Assembly (NCBI GenBank): GCA_001825665.1
Contig: MHXZ01000048.1
Location: forward strand, 1 to 45,943
DNA length: 45,943 nt
From: Planctomycetes bacterium GWF2_41_51
GTDB lineage: Bacteria; Planctomycetota; Phycisphaerae; Sedimentisphaerales; UBA12454
Direction: 5' to 3'
The translations under genes were made by a program, and so were the position numbers. Below, one piece after another: positions 1 through 7,942 of this stretch (the stretch's first letter is position 1; each line of letters opens with the position of its first letter). Under the pieces are notes generated by a model that saw only the letters and a list, made by a program, of their open reading frames with translations, was not told where the DNA came from and did not search any database.

Positions 1-465
1 GGAATGGCTGCCGCATTTGTGCAGAATCATTTCTGGCCGAACCTCGCAGAATGGTTCCAGTTTACGTATGTTCTTGGTACCGGGCTTGCCGGTTCGCTAT
101 TAGGAACTTATTTTACCAAACCAACCGATCAAAAAACCCTTGAGAATTTCTATAAAAAAACTCGGCCTTTCGGTTTTTGGGGGCCTCTGAAAAACGTTTT
201 TGGGCCGGAATTCAGGAAATCCACTAAACGCGAACATTTTTATGATATTATTTCAATACCGTTTGCTTTGGGATGGTTTATAAGTATCCTGTTTATGCCT
301 ATGCAGGCGATGTTGAGGCAATGGAGTGCGGTAGGCTATACGAGCATTTTGTTCGTAATTTCAATAATTGGCCTTTACTTCTTCTGGTATCGTCAGCTTC
401 CGCCGGCAACTAAGAAAGAAAAAATAACAACATCGGAAAAAAATTTAAAGGAAGTCCAGGTATGA
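1..465 (+). CDS. C-terminal end of a solute:sodium symporter (SSS family), partial
   Basis: Only the last ~154 codons are inside the window; the reading frame is open to base 1, so the ATG at base 4 is probably internal. What is visible is a membrane protein tail: a hydrophobic stretch near the start, a loop with the pattern TKPTDQKTLENFYKKTRPFG, two further hydrophobic segments (IPFALGWFISILFMP and YTSILFVISIIGLYFFW), and a charged cytoplasmic end rich in Lys. The loop (T-x-P-T-D, then F-Y-x-x-x-R-P-F/G) is what I associate with the C-terminal part of Na+/sugar symporters common in planctomycetes. It overlaps the following glycosidase gene by four bases (ATGA), which argues for one operon for uptake and breakdown of a sugar. 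A different class of transporter cannot be excluded because the sodium-site helices lie outside the window. Confidence 0.65.
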   Translation, partial: GMAAAFVQNHFWPNLAEWFQFTYVLGTGLAGSLLGTYFTKPTDQKTLENFYKKTRPFGFWGPLKNVFGPEFRKSTKREHFYDIISIPFALGWFISILFMPMQAMLRQWSAVGYTSILFVISIIGLYFFWYRQLPPATKKEKITTSEKNLKEVQV

Positions 466-1805
466 AACTAAATTTCATTGCATTTTCGGCGATTATGATA
501 ATGAACTTTATCAATACAATAGCATACAGTGATGATGTTGCAAGTCACGAGCCTTTTAATATGAATCGGCAGCAGGTGATTGACGCAACCCTGAAACCTT
601 ATGACGGCACAAGCGTTAAAGGTGTTGATACTTCCACAATGACCGGCAAAGTCCTTTGCGGCTATCAGGGCTGGTTTACCTGCCCCGGTGATGGTTCTGC
701 AAGAGGCTGGTTCCATTGGGGCAAAGGCGTTTTCGAGCCGGGCAATTGCAAAATAGATATGTGGCCCGATATGTCAGAATATGAGAATGATGAACGATTC
801 CCAACTCCTTTCAAACATGCCGATGGCAGCCCTGCTTTTGTTTTTAGCTCAATGAATCCGAAAACCGTAAATCGCCATTTCAAATGGATGGCTGATTATG
901 GAATCGATGGCGCTTTCATCCAGAGATTTGGTTCTGAAATCCGCAGCGAAAGAGCACTTAATCATACCAATACTGTTCTTGGAAATTGCCGAAAGGCAGC
1001 AAACCAGAACGGAAGAGTTTATGCAGTGATGTATGATATCTCTGGTATGGAAAAAGGAGAGATTGAACGGATTATCGAAGATTGGAAAACGCTTGTTGAT
1101 AAAATGCGTTTAACAAAAGACCCCAATGACAAAGCATATATGCACCATAATGGCAAGCCGGTGGTATCCGTTTGGGGAATCGGTTTTGATGGACGCGAAT
1201 ATACGCTTCAGGAATGCGCAAAACTCGTCGATTTTTTGAAAAATGACAAAACTTACGGCGGCTGCACTGTAATGCTCGGCGTGCCGACATATTGGCGAAC
1301 ACTGCGTAACGATTCAGTAAAAGATCCATTCCTGCACGAAATCGTCCTTAAGGCTGATATTGTAAGCCCTTGGATGGTTGGCAGAATCAGAAATATGAGC
1401 GATATAAAGGAATTTGTTTATAATCGCATCTGGGTTCCGGATTTAAAATGGTGCAAAGAAAATAATAAAGAATATTTGCCTGTAGTTTTTCCGGGTTTTA
1501 GCTGGACAAATCTGACTAAAAACCCTAAAGATTTCAACAGAATACCGCGCCGTGACGGCAAATTCCTGTGGCAGCAATACCTCGAAGCCAAAAACGTTGG
1601 TGCAACGATGGTTTATCAGGCAATGTTCGACGAGGTTGACGAAGGCACCGCAATTTTCAAATGTACAAATTATCCGCCCGTAGGAGCATCAAAATTCCTC
1701 ACGTATGGAGACGATAAAGCGAGCGATTATTATCTTTGGCTGGTAGGTCAGGGCGGCAAAATGTTCCGCGGTGAAATACCAAAAGATTTCCCAAAGAGAA
1801 AATAG
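462..1805 (+). CDS. Secreted glycoside hydrolase, GH71/GH99-like
   Basis: A 447-aa protein with an N-terminal hydrophobic signal segment (FIAFSAIMIMNFINTIAYS), so it probably acts in the periplasm or outside. The early motif GKVLCGYQGWFTCPGDGS followed by WFHWG, and later acidic/aromatic segments such as GIDGAFIQRFG, VVFPGFSWTNL and MVYQAMFDEVDEGTAIF, match the proteins usually labelled glycoside hydrolase family 71/99-like (sometimes xylosidase/arabinosidase). These are TIM-barrel enzymes. The FDEVDEGT segment is a good candidate for part of the acidic active site, but I have not proved which Glu/Asp are catalytic. The start ATG overlaps the stop of the upstream symporter gene, implying translational coupling. 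The substrate cannot be told from sequence alone; an alpha-mannan or other plant/algal glycan would fit the family. Confidence 0.8.
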   Translation: MKLNFIAFSAIMIMNFINTIAYSDDVASHEPFNMNRQQVIDATLKPYDGTSVKGVDTSTMTGKVLCGYQGWFTCPGDGSARGWFHWGKGVFEPGNCKIDMWPDMSEYENDERFPTPFKHADGSPAFVFSSMNPKTVNRHFKWMADYGIDGAFIQRFGSEIRSERALNHTNTVLGNCRKAANQNGRVYAVMYDISGMEKGEIERIIEDWKTLVDKMRLTKDPNDKAYMHHNGKPVVSVWGIGFDGREYTLQECAKLVDFLKNDKTYGGCTVMLGVPTYWRTLRNDSVKDPFLHEIVLKADIVSPWMVGRIRNMSDIKEFVYNRIWVPDLKWCKENNKEYLPVVFPGFSWTNLTKNPKDFNRIPRRDGKFLWQQYLEAKNVGATMVYQAMFDEVDEGTAIFKCTNYPPVGASKFLTYGDDKASDYYLWLVGQGGKMFRGEIPKDFPKRK

Positions 1806-1873
1806 TTGATATAATCGAGTTTTAATAAATTTTCTAAATACATTAAAACAAGGATTGTTCGTCTGGAGTATTA

Positions 1874-3013
1874 ATGCCTATGCGAAATTTAGGGATGATT
1901 GTCTTAATACTTGTCTTTGCCTGTACCGCTTTTGGTGCAGAGCAGCCGCTTTTAAAGCAAAAACGTACCTGTCAGGAATGTCGCCGGCTTGCGGATAAAG
2001 GTGCTTATGAAGAAAGCATCAAAGCATATCAGGAATTTATAGACACCAATAAGGGTAGTTTCCAAATCGACGACGCTTATTTTGCGATAGCTGATATTTA
2101 CGATACAAAGCTTTTCGATTTTCAAAATGCACTCCCATGGTATGGCCAATTAATAAAGAATTATTCAGATAGTACACTCGCAGCTTTAGCCTATCAGCGA
2201 ATTAACTACATCGCGGCCTATGCGGATTATGGTTTTAAGCCGCTGGCACTCTTTGAACGCGTAAGGTCCGTCGAATATGCTCAAAAAAAAGAAATCCCGA
2301 CAGAACGCGATAAAATTCTTAATCAGGTCAGCTCACTGATAAACGAATACCCCAAAAGTAATCTGGCCCCTGTTATGCAGCATTGGCTTGCTAATCAATA
2401 CCGCCTGTTTGCACCAGACAAGGCCGTCGAAGCCTATATTATGCTTAGAAATAATTATATCGGCCATAGCGAAGCAAAGGAAACGATGCTCGAGATAGGC
2501 GAAACATATTATAATGCGGCAAGATACAAAGAATCCGTAACAGCCTTTGAGCAGGCATTAAAAGAAACACCTGAACTCACGAAAACAATTAATTCCCAAA
2601 TCAGACGTGCCCATCGAAACATTCGCAGAGATAACATCGCAAATTTAAGTATCATAATTTGCGGTATTTTATTCGCAGGCTCCCTTTTGATAAAACCCCG
2701 CTGCATCTCATTAAAGAATATCGTTCGCAGCGTTATAATCTTTGCTTTATCCGGAGTGTTGCTGTTCGCAGGCGCATGGCTCATTCGCAGCCAGTTTGAT
2801 ACATTAAATCATTTAATTTTGATTGCAACTTTATTTGCCGCATCCATCGGACTTGGCTCGTTCGTTTCAATACAAGTCGCACGAAAAATGAAAAATAGTC
2901 ATATTGCAGCGGCACTTCTCGGCTCAATGACCGGTGTAATCTTCTTATTGGCGGGAATGTATTTAACGATTTATTATGTATATGTGCATTATTTGGTAAT
3001 TTTTAAACTATAA
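1874..3013 (+). CDS. Exported TPR protein with four C-terminal membrane helices (A)
   Basis: A 379-aa protein, first gene of a compact operon; a TGGAG ribosome site precedes the ATG. A signal peptide or first helix (residues ~5-20, MIVLILVFACTAFG) is followed by tetratricopeptide-like helical repeats (for example YEESIKAYQEFID, FQNALPWYGQLIK and YKESVTAFEQALKETPE), a Cys pair CQEC near residue 35, and then four hydrophobic segments from about residue 255 to the C-terminus. It has the same plan as the gene at 5484-6746 (signal, TPR, four helices) although the sequences differ. TPRs generally bind other proteins. With the small one-helix peptide gene directly downstream, a role as a periplasm-facing chaperone or scaffold for that peptide is a fair inference. 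I do not recognise a named family. Confidence 0.75.
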   Translation: MPMRNLGMIVLILVFACTAFGAEQPLLKQKRTCQECRRLADKGAYEESIKAYQEFIDTNKGSFQIDDAYFAIADIYDTKLFDFQNALPWYGQLIKNYSDSTLAALAYQRINYIAAYADYGFKPLALFERVRSVEYAQKKEIPTERDKILNQVSSLINEYPKSNLAPVMQHWLANQYRLFAPDKAVEAYIMLRNNYIGHSEAKETMLEIGETYYNAARYKESVTAFEQALKETPELTKTINSQIRRAHRNIRRDNIANLSIIICGILFAGSLLIKPRCISLKNIVRSVIIFALSGVLLFAGAWLIRSQFDTLNHLILIATLFAASIGLGSFVSIQVARKMKNSHIAAALLGSMTGVIFLLAGMYLTIYYVYVHYLVIFKL

Positions 3014-3028
3014 ATAGAAGGCAGCCAA

Positions 3029-3229
3029 ATGAATCAGAGAGGTAAAATCTTACGCGTAAAAACTGGATATAATCCTAATTCAAGTTCCATTGGAACTCAC
3101 ATCCCCGCTTTTATCTTCTCTGCGATAGCATCAGGTGTTTTCGCTGTCATTGCCATGCAGACTCTCAATACGATTGAAACCGTTATAAGGAAAAGAAAAG
3201 ATTCTTTGACGTCAGACAAAAAAGAATGA
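3029..3229 (+). CDS. Small membrane peptide 1 with GKILRVKxGYNPNSSSxG motif (candidate modified peptide)
   Basis: A 66-aa protein, preceded by a good ribosome site (GAAGG, 7-base spacing). Residues 5-22 carry GKILRVKTGYNPNSSSIG, shared almost letter for letter with the second small protein at 5278-5487. A hydrophobic segment of ~20-25 residues follows (IPAFIFSAIASGVFAVIAM), then a short basic/acidic tail. There is no cysteine, so thioether (sactipeptide-type) crosslinks within the peptide are excluded. Two copies of a short conserved motif in one operon with a radical SAM/SPASM gene (6755-7942) suggest that the motif is either the recognition leader or the modified core of a ribosomally made, post-translationally altered peptide. 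This is inference; the other reading is a small accessory subunit of a membrane complex. The last four bases overlap the start of the next gene. Confidence 0.75.
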   Translation: MNQRGKILRVKTGYNPNSSSIGTHIPAFIFSAIASGVFAVIAMQTLNTIETVIRKRKDSLTSDKKE

Positions 3230-3741
3230 ACGTAAAAAAATGCACAGTCATAATTTTAATTTTTTCGGCTTTGTTTTTGGGCGGATGCAGAAATAAGCCT
3301 GCCATTGAGAATAATGAACCTATAGATTTCAGGCTCGATACTCTCGGCCGCGACCGCTTTTACCTTAATCAACACAGGGGAAAAAACGTTTTGCTTGTTT
3401 TCTGGTCAACATGGTGCATCCCCTGCAAATCGCAGCTTGTGGCACTGAAATCGCTCGCTTCATCGCCTGAATTTAAAGATGTTGTGTTCGCCGCCGTTTG
3501 CAATGACCCCGAAAATCTCGATGATGTGAAACGGATCGTTAAGACGCTCGATATAAATTACCTTGTTCTTCTTGACAATCAGGCACAGGTTGCCGAAAAA
3601 TTGGGAGTTAAAGCCGTACCAACTACATTTATTGTAAATGCCGATGGTAAAATTACCTTGAAAGAAGAAGGCTATGACGCCGAAACAATGAAATTGATAA
3701 CAAAACATATTTCAAACCTTGTGGTTTCAAATAAGAATTAA
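3226..3741 (+). CDS. TlpA/ResA-like thioredoxin-fold lipoprotein
   Basis: A 171-aa protein. The N-terminus is a lipoprotein signal with lipobox LGGC (Cys21), so the mature protein should be membrane-anchored on the outer face of the cytoplasmic membrane or in the outer membrane. The thioredoxin fold is shown by VLLVFWSTWCIPCK (redox pair Cys64/Cys67, CIPC), by VAEKLGVKAVPTTFIVNADGKI with the cis-proline Pro in VPTTF, and by the usual total length. Proteins of this class reduce or shuffle disulfides of exported proteins. It overlaps peptide gene 1 by four bases and is followed after one base by the phosphoesterase-thioredoxin fusion gene, so two thioredoxin modules are made from this operon. 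Because the small peptides have no Cys, its client is more likely one of the TPR proteins (which do have Cys) or the fusion protein. Confidence 0.88.
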   Translation: MNVKKCTVIILIFSALFLGGCRNKPAIENNEPIDFRLDTLGRDRFYLNQHRGKNVLLVFWSTWCIPCKSQLVALKSLASSPEFKDVVFAAVCNDPENLDDVKRIVKTLDINYLVLLDNQAQVAEKLGVKAVPTTFIVNADGKITLKEEGYDAETMKLITKHISNLVVSNKN

Positions 3742-3742
3742 T

Positions 3743-5275
3743 ATGAAGACAAAAACGCTTATAATTTTAATATCAGCAGGTTTCTGCTTTGCCGGAATAA
3801 ACGGTTTCACCGCGGGACCGTACCTTCTCGATGTAAAAACTGATTCTGTGATAGTCGCGTTTCATATAGATAAGCCTTTAAATGCAAAAGTTAAAATTTC
3901 TAATGGAAATGAATTTAAGGAATTTAGTTCCGAAACCAAAAGCAAATCGCATTTTATAAAAATTTCGAATCTCAAACCCGGCCTTTCTTATGATTATCAG
4001 GTCATTTGCGGCGATGGACAAATTCAGACCCCTGCCGATGATAAAAGTTTTCAGATTAAAACCGCTTGCAGACTTGGAGAATCTTTTTCATTCGTCGTAT
4101 ATGGCGACACTCGCCCCGGCGAAAATAAAACCAGCCGCTACCATAAGCAAATCATCGAACAGGTTATAAATCAGGAACCTTCGTTTGCACTTGTCCTTGG
4201 CGATATGGTTGATGACGGTTCAAATGAAAATTTGTGGAATGATTTCTTCGAGATTGAATCCGGTTTGCTGAGAAGAAGCGCGATTTATCCGATTCTCGGC
4301 GATAATGATTTCGCTAAAGGCAAAGGTCTATACCTTGATTATTTCCCTTCGCTTTCACCGGCTTATTACAAATTCGAATGGGGCGGAGTCCAATTCTTCG
4401 GTTTAAACGCATGGGGCACAGATGGGAACCAGAAATCCGAAGAATTCAAAGCAGACAGCCCGCAAATTAAATGGCTCGTATCCGAACTCGCAAAAAATGA
4501 AGTGCAGAGTTCACTTTTCAGAGTTGTTTTTCTGCACGACCCGATTTTTATTTCACGCGGAAGAGCTTCAGAGCTGCTCCGCAGAACGCTCGTACCGATA
4601 TTTAAAAAATATAATGTCGATGTCGTGTTCGCAAGCTGGCATTTATACGAACGCTCCATCAGCGACGAAATTAATTACATAATCACTGGCGGTGCAGGTG
4701 CGGAACTTATCTGGATGAGCAGGGACAAAAATTTCCAGTCGCTGGCCGAGGCAAGAGAATATCATTTCTGCAGAGTCGATATAAATTCCAATGCAATGAC
4801 AATAAGTGCCATTGCGGAGAACCGTACCATTCTCGACAGTATCACCCTTATCCCCCGTTCAGAGCAACTGCAAATGGCTCAAAGCATTGAAGAATCCGCA
4901 GTTCTGCTTGCAAAAGAAATACATATCTCATCAGACAACAATAATCCTTCTATCCCTTTGTATTTCTTTTCATCCGATTGCGATTTTTGTAAAGAGCTGC
5001 TTGATAATGAACTTCCGAAACTCGCCCGCGAACATAATGTTTCGCTTGAAGTTTCATATTATGAATTGGGAAATGAAGGAACTTATCAGCTATTGCAAAA
5101 TATTGAATCTAAATTCGGCAGACAGAACGTCGAAATACCTGCCATTTTCATTGGTAAATCTGTTTTAGGCGGCGAAACTGAAATTAAGAAAAACCTCCCT
5201 GCCGAGCTTATAAAATTCAGACAGGCCCCTCAAAAATATCTTGAAGAAATGATAACGCCTTTTAATGGTGAATAA
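3743..5275 (+). CDS. Purple-acid-phosphatase-like metallophosphoesterase fused to a thioredoxin/glutaredoxin domain, degenerate active site
   Basis: I place the start at the ATG at 3743 (510 aa) because it opens directly into a signal peptide (residues 1-22) and clears the upstream stop. Domains: a fibronectin-III-like N-terminal module (~25-105); a calcineurin-like phosphoesterase (~115-370) with GDTRPG at 121, GDMVDDG at 153 and His265 in LHDP; and a C-terminal thioredoxin-like module (~400-495) with CDFC (Cys413/Cys416) and a probable cis-Pro in EIPAIF. Two usual metal or catalytic motifs are altered. Where GNH[DE] is expected there is GDND (186-189), and where GHxHxYER is expected there is ASWHLYER (297-304), losing the first His. 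Activity may therefore be changed or lost. The fold call is secure; the enzyme reaction is not. It lies mid-operon between peptide genes 1 and 2. Confidence 0.82.
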   Translation: MKTKTLIILISAGFCFAGINGFTAGPYLLDVKTDSVIVAFHIDKPLNAKVKISNGNEFKEFSSETKSKSHFIKISNLKPGLSYDYQVICGDGQIQTPADDKSFQIKTACRLGESFSFVVYGDTRPGENKTSRYHKQIIEQVINQEPSFALVLGDMVDDGSNENLWNDFFEIESGLLRRSAIYPILGDNDFAKGKGLYLDYFPSLSPAYYKFEWGGVQFFGLNAWGTDGNQKSEEFKADSPQIKWLVSELAKNEVQSSLFRVVFLHDPIFISRGRASELLRRTLVPIFKKYNVDVVFASWHLYERSISDEINYIITGGAGAELIWMSRDKNFQSLAEAREYHFCRVDINSNAMTISAIAENRTILDSITLIPRSEQLQMAQSIEESAVLLAKEIHISSDNNNPSIPLYFFSSDCDFCKELLDNELPKLAREHNVSLEVSYYELGNEGTYQLLQNIESKFGRQNVEIPAIFIGKSVLGGETEIKKNLPAELIKFRQAPQKYLEEMITPFNGE

Positions 5276-5277
5276 TT

Positions 5278-5487
5278 ATGAAACAGAAAATTGAAATAAA
5301 GAAAGGCAAAATCCTGCGTGTTAAGCAGGGTTATAACCCAAATTCAAGTTCTATGGGTTCGATTGTATATATTCTGCCTGCCGCCCTGCTCGGTATAACA
5401 ACAGGATTCGGCGTAATTTCAGGCATTATACTCGCTGCCTTTATGACCGACAAAAATAAAAATGTTGAAGACAAGGAACAAAAATGA
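5278..5487 (+). CDS. Small membrane peptide 2 with GKILRVKxGYNPNSSSxG motif (candidate modified peptide)
   Basis: A 69-aa paralogue of the 66-aa peptide at 3029-3229. Residues 10-27 read GKILRVKQGYNPNSSSMG, differing from peptide 1 at only two positions, while the rest has diverged. The N-terminus is four residues longer and Lys-rich, the hydrophobic helix (IVYILPAALLGITTG and on) is followed by a charged tail (DKNKNVEDKEQK), and again there is no Cys. The strong conservation of one 18-residue block against drift elsewhere points to selection on that block, as expected for an enzyme recognition site or a modified core. The gene starts two bases after the phosphoesterase stop and overlaps the next TPR gene by four bases (ATGA), so its expression is tied to both neighbours. 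Confidence 0.75.
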   Translation: MKQKIEIKKGKILRVKQGYNPNSSSMGSIVYILPAALLGITTGFGVISGIILAAFMTDKNKNVEDKEQK

Positions 5488-6746
5488 AAAAATTGTTAAT
5501 CATTTTTGTTATATCCTTTGCTGTTACTTCGTTTGTTTACGCTGATGCCGCCAGCGACGCGAATGCATTATTTGAAAAAGGCGATTATCTTGGCGGGATG
5601 AGTATCCTGACTAAAGCCATAAATAATACTGACCCTAACCAAAGAGCCGCCGCACTTAGCACCTATGCGAAGTTTTATGAAAATCTCGTCGGAAATCACA
5701 GTTACGCATTAATGCTTTATAATGATATTTTAAAAACGAAACTTCCAGCCGACAATCCGCTGAAATTATCTGCTCAAAAGGAAATCGGCAAATTCAGAGC
5801 ATTGAAAACTCTTTACGGTTCACAGGATTTATTGCTGAAAAGACTGCGCCCTGTTGAAACAATGAAACCTGATGATATTCAGCACCAGATTGCTCAATTA
5901 CAGTCAATCATCGACAATAAACCTGACTATTATAGACTTGCGGAAGTATATTATTATCTCGGCCGTTGTTTGGTATCCAATGAAAATTATAAGCAGGCAT
6001 ATATTGCATTAAAAAAATCAATGGAATTAAAGCCCGCAATAAATTTTTATTTGCCTGTCAATGTCTTTAAAGACCAGGCTTATGCGAACTGGATTCGCGC
6101 AACAGCTAAAACAATTTCCAGATACTCCGCAGGTTTGCTTTTAGTTATCACCATAGTTGCTTTTTACTCTTCGCGCCCATGGAGATGGCTCACATTCCGC
6201 CATTTAAAAATAGGGTTTGCTCTGATTTTATCATGGCTGATAGTATTCACAGCCTTCTATATTTTATTCGGCCGCACCTGCAAAATATCTGACAAAGTAA
6301 TGGTCGATATCAGCGCACCGGTCCCCTTCTTTACAAACATCGAACCCGGTAATCCTCATTGGCAAATTGCTCAAAACCTGCTTATGTATGGTTTAACAGC
6401 AGTTATAGCCCTGTTTGTATTTTCTATCGGTACAAGCAGGTTCAAGTTCCGGTTCACGTCTATTATTTTAAATTCCGCTTACGCGTTAATCTTATTTACA
6501 ACTTTGATGGCAATCTTTTACTTGCAGCACTGCGACCAGAAAAGTATTTTTAATGCTGAAAATCCGCAGGACAAATTAACTTATGCGCAAGGCGGTAATT
6601 ACTTTGTAACTGTCGCAATGGAGCCTTATATTTTGACAAACCCGAAAGCATATCCGAACCTTGCCATTGAGAATGTCGCCGATGTCCATTTGAAAGAATG
6701 GATGAAAAAATATTGTCCATTTACAACCCAATCGGCGGCACATTAA
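5484..6746 (+). CDS. Exported TPR protein with C-terminal membrane helices (B)
   Basis: A 420-aa protein with a clear signal peptide (KKLLIIFVISFAVTSFVYA), TPR-like helical pairs (DANALFEKGDYLGGMSIL, YYRLAEVYYYLGRCLVS, YKQAYIALKKSMELKP) up to residue ~200, then four hydrophobic helices between ~210 and ~350, and a 70-residue polar C-terminus. Cys residues lie in GRTCKIS and LQHCDQK near the membrane, possible clients for the thioredoxin proteins of the operon. The plan mirrors the gene at 1874-3013, giving the operon two TPR/membrane proteins and two small peptides, as if a pair had been duplicated and diverged. It is translationally coupled to peptide gene 2 by ATGA overlap, and its stop overlaps the ribosome site of the radical SAM gene. 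Function not recognised. Confidence 0.72.
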   Translation: MKKLLIIFVISFAVTSFVYADAASDANALFEKGDYLGGMSILTKAINNTDPNQRAAALSTYAKFYENLVGNHSYALMLYNDILKTKLPADNPLKLSAQKEIGKFRALKTLYGSQDLLLKRLRPVETMKPDDIQHQIAQLQSIIDNKPDYYRLAEVYYYLGRCLVSNENYKQAYIALKKSMELKPAINFYLPVNVFKDQAYANWIRATAKTISRYSAGLLLVITIVAFYSSRPWRWLTFRHLKIGFALILSWLIVFTAFYILFGRTCKISDKVMVDISAPVPFFTNIEPGNPHWQIAQNLLMYGLTAVIALFVFSIGTSRFKFRFTSIILNSAYALILFTTLMAIFYLQHCDQKSIFNAENPQDKLTYAQGGNYFVTVAMEPYILTNPKAYPNLAIENVADVHLKEWMKKYCPFTTQSAAH

Positions 6747-6754
6747 GGAAATTA

Positions 6755-7942
6755 ATGAAAACTATAAATAATACAGAAAAAATTAATTACCGTTATGAAA
6801 ATTTTGGAGGAATCATCTCCAGCCAGAATCCGCCGTTCCTCGCGTTTGTAGATAGAAATTACATGCGTGAACTTGGATTGGACGAATCAGAAATATGGAA
6901 AACCAAAGACCAGTCCATCGGCAGATTGTCCGCACCTACCGAAGTGCATTTCGCCATAACTAATAAATGCTCTGTAGGATGTCAGCATTGCTATATGAAC
7001 GCAGGCGATGAAGACGATGGCGAACTGGACACCGAATCATTCAAGCGTGCACTGGATGTTTTGGCGGAAATGAAGGTCTTTCATATCGCTCTTGGCGGTG
7101 GAGAGGCTCTTGAACGTGATGATTTATTCGAAGTCGCTCTGTATGCAAGAACCAAAAATCTCGTACCAAATCTCACTACTTCGGGCGCAAAAATTACTCC
7201 CGAATTAGCTGAAAAAATGAAAATTTTTGGTCAGGTAAATATTTCTCTCGATGGCATCGGCCAAAACTATAGCGTTTTCAGAGGCAAAGATATGTTTTCT
7301 ATCGCTGACAATGCGATAACCTGCCTTATCAAGGCCGGCGTGCCGACTGGAATAAATTGCGTTGTAGGCCAAACCAATTTTGAAGGTATCGCAGAGCTTT
7401 TTGAATATGCCTCCAAAAAGGGAATCAATGAAATAGAATTTCTAAGATTGAAACCATCCGGCCGCGGAATGGAAAATTATCTCCATCAGCGTACAACATA
7501 TCAGCAGAACATATCATTAGCGCCCACGTTAGCCGAACTTTCGGCCAAATTTAATATAACGGCTAAAATCGATTGCTCGTTTGTTCCCATGTTCTGCTAT
7601 CACAATCCTCCTATGGAAATGCTCGAATCGATTGCGACTTACGGCTGCGAAGCGGGTAATGTACTGCTGGGAATCAGAAGCAACGGCCTTGTCAGCGGCT
7701 GTTCGTTCCTGAAAAGTCCAGGAATGTCCGTCTTCGAGCTTGCGTCGGATTTAAAGCATGAAGGCTCTTTCGATAAAATATCAAATTGGCTCAAAAACGC
7801 ACCGGAACCCTGCAATTCATGCCAATATCTGAATCTTTGCAAAGGTGGCTGCCACGCGGTTTCTCAGCATCTTACAGAAAATTTCAGTAGTCCGGACCCT
7901 GACTGCCCCAAAGTTGTGGAATATAACAAAAAGAAAGAATAA
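6755..7942 (+). CDS. Radical SAM/SPASM protein, candidate peptide-modifying enzyme
   Basis: I choose the ATG at 6755 (395 aa) because an AAGGA ribosome site sits just upstream, overlapping the stop of the TPR gene; an in-frame ATG at 6698 would lie inside that gene. The radical SAM cluster motif is C72-x3-C76-x2-C79 in NKCSVGCQHCYMNAG, followed by the GGGEAL motif at ~114. The C-terminus is a SPASM domain: GCEAGN, GCSFL, then C353-x2-C356-x5-C362-x3-C366 and a final Cys384, enough for auxiliary iron-sulfur clusters. Residues ~10-45 (YRYENFGGI, then FLAFVDRNY) resemble the short N-terminal segment many peptide maturases carry, but I cannot claim a recognition domain. SPASM enzymes typically modify peptides or proteins (thioethers, C-C links, epimers, formylglycine). 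The twin Cys-free peptides in the same operon are the obvious candidate substrates. Confidence 0.9.
   Translation: MKTINNTEKINYRYENFGGIISSQNPPFLAFVDRNYMRELGLDESEIWKTKDQSIGRLSAPTEVHFAITNKCSVGCQHCYMNAGDEDDGELDTESFKRALDVLAEMKVFHIALGGGEALERDDLFEVALYARTKNLVPNLTTSGAKITPELAEKMKIFGQVNISLDGIGQNYSVFRGKDMFSIADNAITCLIKAGVPTGINCVVGQTNFEGIAELFEYASKKGINEIEFLRLKPSGRGMENYLHQRTTYQQNISLAPTLAELSAKFNITAKIDCSFVPMFCYHNPPMEMLESIATYGCEAGNVLLGIRSNGLVSGCSFLKSPGMSVFELASDLKHEGSFDKISNWLKNAPEPCNSCQYLNLCKGGCHAVSQHLTENFSSPDPDCPKVVEYNKKKE

Noticed and set aside
468-716. Minus-strand ORFs within the GH71/99-like gene
   Set aside because: Antisense to a gene with clear signal peptide and family motifs; no independent support.
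3029-5487. Reading the two small peptides as sactipeptide or lanthipeptide precursors
   Set aside because: Neither contains cysteine, and no lanthionine synthetase or YcaO gene is present.
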